64,000 nucleotides of DNA, from NCBI GenBank assembly GCA_040954595.2, contig CM082580.2:3348001-3412000 (forward strand), in the 5' to 3' direction. The position numbers and the translations under genes were made by a program. Positions 35,001-46,400 of this stretch are shown piece after piece; positions within the stretch are counted from its first letter, which is position 1, and each line of letters opens with the position of its first letter. The notes under the pieces were generated by a model. It searched no databases and was not told the DNA's origin. It saw only the letters and a list, made by a program, of their open reading frames with translations. This DNA comes from Balanoglossus misakiensis. Taxonomy: Eukaryota > Hemichordata.

Positions 35001-35930
35001 AATGTGGCTTGCTTGGAAATCTCACAGCTGACTGCTGTTTAAGAACATTTACATGAATTAGGCATGTCACCCTCTTTGTTACTCCTACAAAAAATAATCT
35101 CCTTCCATGTAATCTATGAGTAATACTATGATTTGTTTTCACCGTACCCTGCAGGGACACTGCATTGACCCAAGTTGTCTTCAACCGGTACATATTTCAA
35201 TATATTGGCATCCCACGTTGTTTTCTTTGCTTTTCCCCGCTTTCTTTTGACTTTCCAGCAGCAAATTTTGCACTTTTATCCGTCAAATAGCATCTTCATT
35301 GGCTAGCTATAGCGCAACTTGGTGGGTTTCAAAGCTGTAGCCAAGTGCTATACATGTTCGTGAGAATCTGTTGGCAGTAGCCAGCCCTTGTTTGTAAATT
35401 GTCATGGCATAGTATACTGTAAAACACTTTATTTTGGCGAGTTGAAATTTTGGCGATTTCGAGAGAGGCCAGTGTTCGCGAGAATTAATTTTCGCGTTGT
35501 CTTATTTCATTCACTGCATTGTTATCTTAACAAATAATTTACACGACTTTTTATTTTCACGCTATTTTGGCTCTCGCATAATTTCGCGAAAATTTATTGC
35601 TCGCGAAAATAAATTGTTTTACAGTATATGATTGTATTTATAAACATTACATTTGATAGAACTTACTGCCTTTTGTTGTGGAGACAAGACTTACCAGTAT
35701 CTGGCAGTAAACAGGTACAACTGGTCTGCATGGGGGTATTCTGCACGCTCACCTCTTTAGTTTTGTACTTTGTTTTGCCAGGTTTATTCCAACCCTCTAT
35801 GTTTATGCATAATTCACTCTCAAACATTTTGTAAGTATAGTTCTCTCAGCTGATGGTGCTTTGCTATTATAAATCTTATTTTGTGTTTGTCTTTTACAGG
35901 CAAGGTGGTGATGTGAACGCCCTTGGCTAG
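29025..35930 (+). CDS. TMEM30A: TMEM30/CDC50 family protein, P4-ATPase (lipid flippase) beta subunit
   Basis: Eight exons: 29025-29181, 30476-30609, 31336-31503, 32130-32346, 33640-33780, 33906-34130, 34545-34710 and 35900-35930 (stop TAG). They join in phase into 413 codons including stop. The N-terminus is Pro/Glu-rich and cytosolic. The block [20 protein letters not shown] then leads into TM1 (about 67-93). A large ectodomain follows, with N-glycosylation sites (NYT, NTT, NVS, NCT) and paired cysteines. The motif YPVTMFDG..K is followed by TM2 (about 372-396). This is the standard CDC50 layout. The family forms heterodimers with P4-ATPases, needed for ER exit and phospholipid flipping in Golgi, endosomes and plasma membrane. 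The A-type symbol is by resemblance to vertebrate TMEM30A; invertebrate copies may predate the A/B split. The frame is intact. Confidence 0.9.
30196..30324. mobile_element. 129-bp palindrome in TMEM30 intron 1
   Basis: AGGTTATTACGAAAATACCG at the left is mirrored exactly at the right, with GCACGAGGACATTAGCGC inner arms and a short centre. The same palindrome plus about 70 bp of adjoining sequence (to about 30395) recurs in opposite orientation at 40005-40205. Confidence 0.8.
33388..33556. mobile_element. MITE with ACAGTAAAACCTGTC ends (intron 4 of TMEM30)
   Basis: The ends ACAGTAAAACCTGTCT and AGACAGGTTTTACTGT are inverted repeats. The style of the ends resembles pogo/Tigger-type elements (inference). 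A relative lies at 36074-36255, and partial copies near 29890 and 52985-53108. Confidence 0.65.
35155..35187 (+). other. Candidate 33-nt cassette exon of TMEM30
   Basis: Preceded by TACCCTGCAG and followed by GTACAT. It has 33 nt with no stop in the needed phase and would insert 11 residues ([11 protein letters not shown]) just before the last exon, keeping the frame. Intron 7 otherwise joins 34710 to 35900. It may be an alternative C-terminal cytosolic tail exon or a coincidence. Confidence 0.4.
35413..35628. mobile_element. ~216-bp MITE with TATACTGTAAAACA ends
   Basis: TATACTGTAAAACA at the left and TGTTTTACAGTATA at the right are inverted, with further pairing of TTTTGGCGA / TCGCGAAAA modules inside. 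It lies in TMEM30 intron 7. Confidence 0.65.
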
Positions 35931-36073
35931 GAGAGAATGAATGCATTGCAGTGACTGAGGTGATTCCGTGTAAACTGATGTTGGGATGAATCAATACCTG
36001 GTGACTCTATAATTGTAGTGAAATATTGTCGTTTCAACAATGAAACAAATATGATTTAAAACTTGATATGTAG

Positions 36074-36255
36074 CACAGTGAAATCTGTCAATACAGACAT
36101 CTCTCTAATCAGAACACCTCTCTATTAAGGACAGATTTTTTCAAGACAAAAGTCATGGTTTTAATAGAATATTACCTGTGTATTTAAGGACACATGTCTA
36201 TTAAGGACAGATTTTCTAGTCCCAGAGGTGTCCTTAATAGACAGGTTTCACTGTA
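36074..36255. mobile_element. MITE with ACAGTGAAATCTGTC ends
   Basis: The left end CACAGTGAAATCTGTC is mirrored by GACAGGTTTCACTGT at the right. Related to 33388-33556. It lies about 140 bp after the TMEM30 stop codon, so probably in the 3' UTR. Confidence 0.6.
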
Positions 36256-38430
36256 CTTTAAAGGGATTAAACTGTAGTGTGGTTGCACTCAAATACCCAT
36301 TTGATTTGATAATCATGAGGATATTGTATCAGGACGTATTCTGAGATATGACTGTTTTACTGCTTGATTGTCATACATGTAACCTGTGGTAAGCCTAAAC
36401 ACCTCAGCGTATACAGTATGCTGTATATATATTCGCTGTGGCACCACACAATATTCCAACACTCAACAATCAATGTAGTCAATACCTTCAATGTCAATCT
36501 TTGAATTTTTATCATGCAAAAGAGTTGTAGTTGTAGTCAAAAAAAATTCACTACAAGTACAAAATGACTGAACTTTGGCCATGTCACCCATGAACATATC
36601 TTGTATCAAATGATATTTACCTGTAATTATTCTGTGTCTTGTGATACTGCTGTTTTGTATTAATCATTTCACAGGATTGTTTTTTGACAGTGCAAATGTT
36701 TAAACTGTATAGAACTCTGATGGTTATTACATTACTGGCAATGATCAAGGTAGTATATGCGTCTGGGACAGATTTTAAGAAAGATAATATTCCTCCAAAT
36801 CGTTCAATTCTTTGCTATATTGAAATATGTGAGGAATGTTTTTGAAAACAAAAACGAAGACAGAATAATTACTTTTATTTTGCTCCATAGAGTTAACACA
36901 GAATTTGGCAGCCATATTGAATTTCAAATTTTTGGCGGCCATATTGAATTTCAAATTTGATACAATTTGGCTCTCTCATTCAAAAAATTTCCCGTTGACC
37001 CCCATTTTTCCCCCTATGTTAACAGAAATTAATCTGAATTTGCCTTGAGCAAGATACAAGAAAGGTTTGACTAATTTTCAAGCTGTGTATTGCCTAAAAA
37101 ATTTGCATGACGCTTAAAAAAATATATTACTAAGGAATCATCAGTATTTGTAATGCTAAGATGACAATAGATGAAAAAAAGTTTTTTTTATCAAGTGATA
37201 CTGTGTGCAATGTTTATGTTTTTTATTGCTGTAAATAATTAGTTGATTCAAAGAGATATAAATTTATTGTTTTAAACCAGTAATAGAAGATGGGACCATT
37301 ATAAAAAAACTTGTAAACACTTTCCGTCATCATTGCATGTAGATAGTCACCTTTTCACTAAAGAAATCAAAATTTAGATGTGTTTATTTAATTGTGACAA
37401 GAAAAGGTGATATTCCTCTTGGTAAGTGAGATGTTAAAATTTGGTATTTTGCAGGATTTCTCAAATTTCTGGTGTACTACCAGAACAGCTAGTGTTTCTA
37501 CAGTCAATCTCTCTGTACACGTTGTGTCATAGTTAGACTGACTTTGTTGCACTTTGAATGGCCGTCTTATTACTATCAAAATAAAAATAGAAGAGAAATT
37601 AAAGGTTAACAACAGTGTTTTATACAAATTAGCTAGTCATGGTGAAACATTTTCCAAATCAAAATGCAAAAATTTTCAATCAGAGATGTTGCAAGTGCAA
37701 TGCAGCCCTGTGTTCTCCCCAGGGTTTTGAAAAAGCGGAATGGCTAATTTACATAACAATATAATCAATTGTTATGTTAATTAAGATTTGTTGTCTTCTC
37801 AAAATTAAAGAGCGGTGGCCACTATGGAGAGAACACCAGCCTTTTCTGTATGCCGTAAAGATTTCTGTGCGACTTTCTGAGTATTGAAGCCAGATAATTT
37901 TGATCATATCAGTTCATGTTACTTGAAAAACCAATGCCGATTATATACTTTGTGACAAAAATATTGGTTTTACGGCATGAAATCATGTACCCCAGCTTTC
38001 CCATCACAAGTAAAGCTTAGATGTTGTTGAAACTCTTCTGGTTATATTACATGAATATTGATAGCAGGAGTAATGTATACTAAACAGATATTTGAGCACA
38101 GTGCCCATGACAGTTTCTCTGCAAACATGCATTTCACTGTAATATTTCATCTTTATTTTGTTCAAAAGTGACATTTTTAATGTATACCGCTTCTGTAAAG
38201 GCATGTGTGAGTAATAAACGTAAATTTTTTTCTTCCACTTTCATATTTTCTGTTTGATTTGTTCACATGCTAGAGACAGACATTGTCCATGGTACCACTT
38301 GCAATATTATATCACACACTGACTATAGTTTTCGAAGGAAAACAGAAGTTAAAGTATGTGCAACTATTATACATCTGGCACTGAGAACAATAGAATTTAG
38401 CGTGCACTAAAAAGCCGTACGGAACGGTTT
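36256..38430. other. Downstream of TMEM30; probable 3' UTR and intergenic DNA
   Basis: AT-rich with no gene. A short direct repeat (GCCATATTGAATTTCAAATTT twice) is at 36911-36957. AATAAA-type hexamers occur near 37579 and 38213, but I cannot choose the poly(A) site. Confidence 0.35.
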
Positions 38431-39976
38431 TGATAATTTTCATGAGCTATAACCCATGATTTTTTCGAAAAATCGACCAAATTTTGAGATTTCGCAAAGT
38501 CGAAAAATTGTCATCTTTTGATGATTTTCATGAGCTATAACCCATGATTTTTTCGAAAAATCGACCAATTTTTGAGATTTCGCAAAGTCGAAAAATTGTC
38601 ATCTTTTGATGATTTTCATGAGCTATAACCCATGATTTTTTCCAAAAATCGACCAAATTTTGAGATTTCGCAAAGTCGAAAAATTGTCATTTTTTGATGA
38701 TTTTCATGAGCTATAACCCATGATTATTCGAAAAATCGACCAAATTTTGAGATTTCGCAAAGTCGAAAAATTGTCATCTTTTGATGATTTTCATGAGCAA
38801 AAACCCATGAGTTTTTCCAAAAATCAACCAAATTTTGAGATTTCGCAAAGTCGAAAAATTGTCATCGTTTGATGATTTTCATGAGCTATAACCCATGAGT
38901 TTTTCCAAAAATCGACCAAATTTTTAGATTTCGCAAAGTCGAAAAATTGTCATTTTTTGATGATTTTCATGAGCTATAACCCATGCGTTTTTCGAAAAAT
39001 CGACCAAATTTTTAGATTTCGCAAAGTCGAAAAATTGTCATCTTTTGATGATTTTCATGAGCTATAACCCATGATTTTTTCGAAAAATCGACCAAATTTT
39101 GAGATTTCGCAAAGTCGAAAAATTGTCATCTTTTGATGATTTTCATGAGCTATAACCCATGATTATTCGAAAAATCGACCAAATTTTTAGATTTCGCAAA
39201 GTCGAAAAATTGTCATCTTTTGATGATATTCATGAGCTATAACCCATGATTTTTTCGAAAAATCGACCAAATTTTGAGATTTCGCAAAGTCGAAAAATTG
39301 TCATCTTTTGATGATTTTCATGAGCTATAACCCATGATTTTTTCGAAAAATCGACCAAATTTTGAGATTTCGCAAAGTCGAAAAATTGTCATCTTTTGAT
39401 GATTTTCATGAGCTATAACCCATGAGTTTTTCCAAAAATCGACCAAATTTTGAGATTTCGCAAAGTCGAAAAATTGTCATCTTTTGATGATTTTCATGAG
39501 CTATAACCCATGATTTTTTCGAAAAATCGACCAAATTTTGAGATTTCGCAAAGTCGAAAAATTGTCATCTTTTGATGATTTTCATGAGCTATAACCCATG
39601 ATTTTTTCGAAAAATCGACCAAATTTTGAGATTTCGCAAAGTCGAAAAATTGTCATCTTTTGATGATTTTCATGAGCTATAACCCATGATTTTTTCCAAA
39701 AATCGACCAAATTTTGAGATTTCGCAAAGTCTAAAAATTGTCATCTTTTGATGATTTTCATGAGCTATAACCCATGATTATTCGAAAAATCGACCAAATT
39801 TTGAGATTTCGCAAAGTCGAAAAATTGTCATCTTTTGATGATTTTCATGAGCTATAACCCATGATTTCGCAAAGTCGAAAAATTGTCATCTTTTGATGAT
39901 TTTCATGAGCTGTAACCCATGATTTTTTCAAAAATCGACCAAATTTTGAGATTTCGCAAAGTCGAAAAATTGTCAA
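38431..39976. repeat. 88-bp satellite, ~17.5 copies
   Basis: The unit begins GATTTTCATGAGCTATAACC and contains TTTTTCGAAAAATCGACCAA and ATTTCGCAAAGTCGAAAAAT. Variation is slight (GATTTTTTCG, GATTATTCG or GAGTTTTTCC forms; one unit shortened near 39860). Each unit carries several TTCGAAAA/TTTTCGAA palindromes. The array ends at AATTGTCAACTGAG. Confidence 0.92.
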
Positions 39977-40004
39977 CTGAGCGGTTTTCGATCGATTGTA
40001 TCAG

Positions 40005-40205
40005 CATTTTGGGCGTTTTGAAAGCCAAGTAACATGCAACACAAGAACTAACGGAGATGTAAGACGTATAATAATAAGGTTATTACGAAAATACCGCAAA
40101 GTATGCACTCGGACATTAGCGCAGCGCATCGCCCTCCGCTACGCGTCGGGCGATACTTGGCGCTAATGTCCTCGTGCATACTTTGCGGTATTTTCGTAAT
40201 AACCT
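40005..40205. mobile_element. Palindrome-ended element copy adjoining the 88-bp satellite
   Basis: Inverted relative of 30196-30395: the shared part runs from CATTTTGGGCGTTTTGAAAG to CCTCATA and includes the 129-bp palindrome (40077-40205). This copy abuts the satellite by about 30 bp, suggesting that satellite and palindrome belong to one non-autonomous element. Confidence 0.7.
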
Positions 40206-41012
40206 CATAGTATCCAGTCTGAAATAAATAAATAAGAATACAAGTATTCATCAACAGGACACTGAATACTTTGCATTAATGACGATAACACATAATTTGA
40301 TTTGCCTAGGTTTATTACGTCATATTGCACTGAAGCCATAGAACACAATATAATACAATACCATATTGGAATATTTGGGTAACAGTAATACCTACACACT
40401 GACAATACATTACATTGCAGTATTGGTTTTGTCATGCCCGTTTAACAACATACAATCTTCTGTCTCAACATTCAACAATAAATACTATGTACACTAGCCT
40501 TCTGTAAAACAATCTCTATACAATATCTAATTTACAAGGCAACCAATGAACAGTTGTGAACTGTGGTTCATGTCAAGTATATTTGAATTTACACTAAGAT
40601 AATCTGAAAAGCAGAGCTAAATGCTTCCACCCACCACCACATATGTTGTGAGATTCCCTGTACTGACACACAAAGTGATGGCAGGCAGATTTGCATGCAT
40701 GGCATGCAGCCATTGCACCAACCTAGGGGTCTGTTTTACACCCATTCTGTCGAACAGTCAAGATTTCCCAATTTTACTATTTTCACAAAATGTGCGTTGT
40801 TATTAACTGCAAAACTGCCTGTTGTTGTCGCTGTTTTTTGCATAATTATGACCAAAATGGTGATTCAAAGATATTTCAGTATTTGCATCAGAAGAGACTG
40901 TCTTTCACTATTTGTGTCTTATGCTAGGGTAGTCTTCAGATTCACTATTTACATAGTTGAGAACTGCGATGTCTATGTACAGACATGATACACAAATCAT
41001 AATCTGGCCATT
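40206..41012. other. Intergenic, no gene seen
   Basis: AT-rich DNA between the satellite element and the MITE at 41013. It could be part of a long RUNDC1 3' UTR, since that gene ends upstream on the minus strand. Confidence 0.3.
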
Positions 41013-41200
41013 AAAGGGACAAAGTCTCTCTCTCACTTCCCTTTGTGAGTTTTTCACTCTCGTGTCTACAAGTAGGATGGAAGTTGTGTTTGGTCGAACG
41101 TTGATTCACTATATATCCACATGGAGAATAAAATAAATGGTATCTTGTATCAAACATAATTTATGGAAAAAGGGCAGAGAGAGAGAGACTTTGTCCCTTT
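41013..41200. mobile_element. Internally deleted MITE (AAGTCTCTCTC family)
   Basis: Ends AAAGGGACAAAGTCTCTCTC and GAGAGACTTTGTCCCTTT. The left half of the central palindrome is missing compared with 48966-49314. Confidence 0.75.
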
Positions 41201-41611
41201 CAGAAAACAATGCAGGAAATCACAGTGGAATAAAAGTCAAGGTTGGTCTGCAATGTGGATTTGACAATGTTTCTAACAAAACATTGAAAGTATGACATAC
41301 ACATGTAAATCACAGTAAATCATGCATTATAATCAAGATATCAGAATTACTAAAACAATATTTTAAAATGCCCATTGTAGTCTATCACCTTTAAACATAT
41401 CAATATCAGTTTATTGGAATACGTTGAATGGGCCAGAAAAATTTCAAACCTATCCCACTTTCAATCTCATGACACAGAAAAATGCCTCAAAAAATCCACA
41501 TGATATGCAGGAGAGATTTGCACCAGTTATCATCCTACCAACTTTCAGAAAATGTTTCTGAAACATTTTTGAACGACCGTTATCCATTGCTAACAACATA
41601 CGGCACATTCT

Positions 41612-41700
41612 GAATCAATCTGATTAAAATCAGATGTAGGGAACGGCGACGTAAAAACCACGTCGCCGTTCCCTACATCTGATTTCAATCAGATTGATTC
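41612..41700. repeat. 89-bp near-perfect hairpin
   Basis: An arm of about 41 bp (GAATCAATCTGATTAAAATC followed by AGATGTAGGGAACGGCGACGT) and its reverse complement are separated by 7 nt (AAAAACC), with a single mismatch. Either a tiny MITE or a transcribed hairpin; no match to a known microRNA is claimed. Confidence 0.75.
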
Positions 41701-43415
41701 TGAAAGATCACACAAGTTCTAACAAAATCAAAACAAAATGGCTGCTCAAGGGTCATATTAAAGCATATTGTCACACCACAACATGTACATGATACATCAT
41801 GGTACATTTTCCTAATACACGTACCAACTTTCAAAGAAATAAATTAACACATCTCTGTGAAGTGGATCCTGACATGATCACATTGCAACAAAATGGCTGC
41901 CCGGCCATGATATCTGATTGTATTGCAACATAAATTGATGTGCATGTATAAATACATCAAATATAAGCACTGGTCCATTTATGTTATACCATTACGGAAA
42001 GCTCTCTGCAGATGAGGTAAAATTTCAGAAATCAAGGGAATGATGTCAAGGCGTAACTGCATTATGATACACATAGTGTTTAGTGAGTTTAAAGTAATGT
42101 CAATACTTGGCAGTTCAGGTTCATATGCTAGAAAGTCACCTCTGTGACTCCGTTTACCATCATTTCATTGTTTGGCAGTAGATTCTAAGGTAAGCTGCAG
42201 GACACACATCTACAATGTCTTGTGAGTATGTGTGGTAAATCTTTCTAATGACAGACATTTTACAACAGCACAGGCCTTAACATTTCCAAAGATCACACAT
42301 GTTTACAATTGTGGTTGCATTTAATTTTCCTGCCCAGGCCAAGTTGAGTTATTCACAGAATTTTTCATGCAGGAATGCATCCCAATTTCAAGTGTTAGGA
42401 TTTGTTCCCTTTCACATCTACATGTAGTATTTACACCTTTTTTCCATAGCTGTCCCAGAAAAAAGTCATTCATTGGATATTATACAACAACAAAAATTAA
42501 TGTCATGGGCATGGACGTTTAAAATTAAGTGTACTCCTTTACAATAGGACTCCAAGTCAAATGTATCCTTTAAATTGATTGACAGAATGTGTACCTCACA
42601 TGTACCGGTACACTGAGTGAAAGAATTTGTTCTTGCTATGAGTCTACTTCTGGTTTCCAATTTCAGTGCAAGTACACGTCCTGTTTAACTACAAACATAT
42701 AGTACTTTTTAAGTAAAGCATTTATGCATTGAAAATTAAAACGTATACATGTACTATAGCATTGCCATCACCTACATGGATTTCCATCGACATGATGGTC
42801 TGTACTTTGGTACTGTAATCTATCTCAAAGGGCAAAGCATTTGTCAAGCTTGTTATATCTTAGAGCAAAAACATACCCTATCCTATGATCGTAATGTGAA
42901 CATTTTACATACAATCATTTTACAATATTTGATGATTGTAAAGAGACCCTATCGCAGGGAAAAAATGGTTTTGGTATGCATATATATCGCTATCTCAATG
43001 TACTTTCGGTAATAAACAATCATGCATGGAGAATTCAGTGTCCCTGGCATAACATAGAATGTCAATGAATTGCAATGATGGCACAAAAATCACAACACAT
43101 TTGTGGTGCTGGACAAAAAAAAATCAGGAACAACAACGCCTCCAGCTCAAATCTTTGGTTTCTTTGATATTAAAACGACGGGTAAAATGAATTGAAAACT
43201 ACAAATAAAAGACAATATTGGCACATCACATTGGACAATAAATACTAACTAAAATACTTCAAGTTTTTAAATAGGTAATCTTCAGTGGAAGTCCTTGGTC
43301 TTTGTCAGAGTAATTGTCAAGATTATCATCCTCAACATTTTCAAGATGACCAACTGTAATGTCAGCCACCACACACACTAGCTGTCATCGGTCACACTCG
43401 GAGTCATGTCCAGTT
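41701..43415. other. Probable 3' UTR/intergenic DNA after RUNDC1
   Basis: AT-rich with no open frame of note. It lies directly downstream (minus strand) of the RUNDC1 stop codon. No clear poly(A) signal could be assigned. Confidence 0.35.
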
Positions 43416-46400
43416 CTAGAATGCATCTTTGATGTTATGGAACTGACGGATGGCGAGGTCACTCGGTAAATAGAAGTTCAAGGGCGTTAGTTTATCCAGG
43501 ATCTGGATAGCCTTGTCAAAACCTGGTGGAAAATCAGACAGAGAGTCCAAGAATTGCATATGGCTTTACTTACTTCGTGATTGAAAGGGATGTGGCCAAA
43601 GCCAATGAAATCACATTGAAGCTAAGATGTACCTGGTAATTAAAGCGAAGGGGTCATCGCGCCGCATTTGTTTGTTTATAAACATTACAATTCATCCACA
43701 AATCCCTCAAATAAGATAAATCTTAGAACGAACAAAGCAGCCAACCGTAGCATAGACTGGGCATGACAGCAACTGAAGATCCTAGTAGGTCGCGGTGACT
43801 GCAGTTGGGTTTGTGCTGGTATAGGAGGACATATTCTCATCAAGGGGGACACCCACGCGCGCAGCAATAACAAACATCATACACCTGGTACTGACAGATG
43901 TCTGGCGATTGCCACTCAGATGAACACAGGAAACAGAAAAACAAATCATGGACCAAAATGCCAGACAAATTGCCTTGTACGTGAAAACTGAAATATGAAT
44001 TTTGTATAAACTGAGTAAACATACCTGTTTTCTGCATGTAACTCCATGATGAATAGTAAGTTTCAATCAGTGATGGCGTCCTGGCTATAAGACGACACCA
44101 TGTAGCCAGTTTGTGAGCACTGCAGGAAAAAATGTTGAAATTAAGTCGATGTTAATCTGACTGTCATCTGCTACATACAGGCTGGGACTACTATACCTTA
44201 CAGGTATATTCGTCTCAGATACAGGTTTTCAATTCTGACCAACCTGTACCCATTGCTAATATTATTTAACTTTATACCATGCTGATAAAACATTAACTCC
44301 TACCACAGAAATATTGGCATTAGGTATATGCTCCATGAAAAAATGCATAGAGAACACTTTTGTGTCCACAAACACTGATTGTCACGTTAATTAATTGTTT
44401 GAGGTGGAATTTCTTGATAATTACAATCAGTGAATCACCTATTTGAAAAAAGACGGGTAATATTTTCAAATCACACGTCTCAACCCTTGGCACCACCATG
44501 ACCCCATTGACCTATGACATCATTCAGAAATTTACTTCTGGTCAGGTTTCAGAGAGTTAAAGAATTATAATAAACCCTACGCCAAAATTGCCACGGCAAT
44601 ATCGCTTGAAAGCCGTTATTCGTAAGAAATGACAGAACAGTGTATAAAATTTCATAATATTGCCGAAGGATGCAGCTACACTTTTAAATTCTATGGCAAC
44701 GCAGAAACAAAAACTGGTAAAAACCAGCGACTTACTTGAGCCCCTCGCACACAAATGCTTTAAACTGCGAATCGTAACTCCTTTTCAATGGTTGATGCGT
44801 GGATCTGACGTTATCGATGGCTGCAACCATCGTCTGTTTGGCTGTCACTGCAGCGCCGCCGATGATGTCGAGTTTGAAGGACTGCGATAACTTCCTTGCA
44901 GGAGATGTGGTATATCTACTGCCATTCTGTGTGGAATATAAAAGGCAAAAAGGAAACTTAGATATACATGTAATCAATAAGCCATGTCTGTTTACATTCA
45001 ATCTCAAACCATCTACTAACTTGAATTTATTTTAGTTCTGACTTCTGAAAAATACAAATTTCAACTTTTCTTCAAACATTTTTTTGGTCAACTCCCCTTC
45101 AAATATTGAAGGAAAATGTTTACCCAACACTGAGCTGTGCGACATTGCTCCTTATATGCGCTCCGGTTAGATGTGGTGAAAATGATACAATAAAATGTAA
45201 ATATTCTAAATTTTGTGTCAGCTTATTATGTGATTCACACAGACATTGTATGTCCGCCCAAAGTTACTTACTTTCATTTCATAATATTCTATGAAGAGTT
45301 GCCACGGATGTACGCTTGTAGTGATTTGTGAGGCTCTCGGTACCAGACATGATATCGGTAACACAACACTTCGACTCCGACTCAGCTGTCAACCAGAATT
45401 GAAGGCATAGATGTCACATTTTCTGGACACCAAACAGTTCTATTTCTATGGTTGTCTAAGTGGACGTGTGTAGTACTACATTGCCATTTTCGATGTCACA
45501 TACAAAGCAGAAACAATAGCCCTTTCAGGTTATTCTTGAAGTGCAAATAAAACTGATGTTCTGTTGGTCTTTGATTGTATGAACTAATGATTAATACTTC
45601 TACCATTCTAGCGGGTCTGATAAAATCAACATTTTTTTCTACTGTGTACTCTCATTTTAGTTTTGCTAACAGATGTTGCCGCACAACACTATAACCTTAC
45701 CAGGGATATTTCAGTATAAACTACCGTATGGTACTGGGGTCAGACTAAAATGTGGCCAAAATCTGCTTTTTATTCTACTCTTTTGAGATCAAGCGTTACA
45801 ATGCACGACTGGAAGTATCAATGTCACTTACTTTCATGAGTCCATGGTTGAAGAGATCTCTCAACGCTGGAGCCAGTCGTTTCCTGACAGCAACCATCAC
45901 ATCATCTACAGGTCTTGTCCATGGTGTCTGCCGTACAACAGATATCACATTCAGTACAACAATGTCAAAGCAGCTGTGTTTTCGAATTACGAATTACTGG
46001 ATGGAATCACCAGTCAACACCATCTGTCCTCATGTTTGCAGTTCAGACTTTGAATGTATGGAATTTGTTGTACATGTAAGAATGCTGCAATAGGACTTTG
46101 TGTAATGGTACTTGATCTGCGATGAACAGAATTTCTTTTAGGTGTTTTTTTATATGATTTCTGACTCTGTGTGTGTGTGTGAGTGTGTGTGTGTATGTAT
46201 GTATGTGTGTATGTGTATGTATGTATGTGTGTGCGTGCATGCGCGTATGTGTGTGTGAAGACACATGCATGTGTGTGGTGTGTGTGTGAGCATGTGTGTG
46301 TGAATACACGTGTAAATACAGTATGCATCAAATGAAGTCTGGTTGTCTGTGATAAAAAGATGATGTCACACTGATTAGCAGATCTCCATACCTCTTCTGA

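Noticed and set aside
30196-40205. Idea that the inverted palindromes make a composite transposon carrying TMEM30
   Set aside because: Exon 1 and presumably the promoter lie outside, and the gene is a normal conserved family member; the inverted pair is more simply two insertions of one repeat.
45832-45907. Alternative acceptor CCTGTAG for the RUNDC1 exon ending at 45832
   Set aside because: It would put a stop in frame with the previous exon; the GGCAG acceptor at 45928 keeps phase 0 and gives a protein that matches the family.
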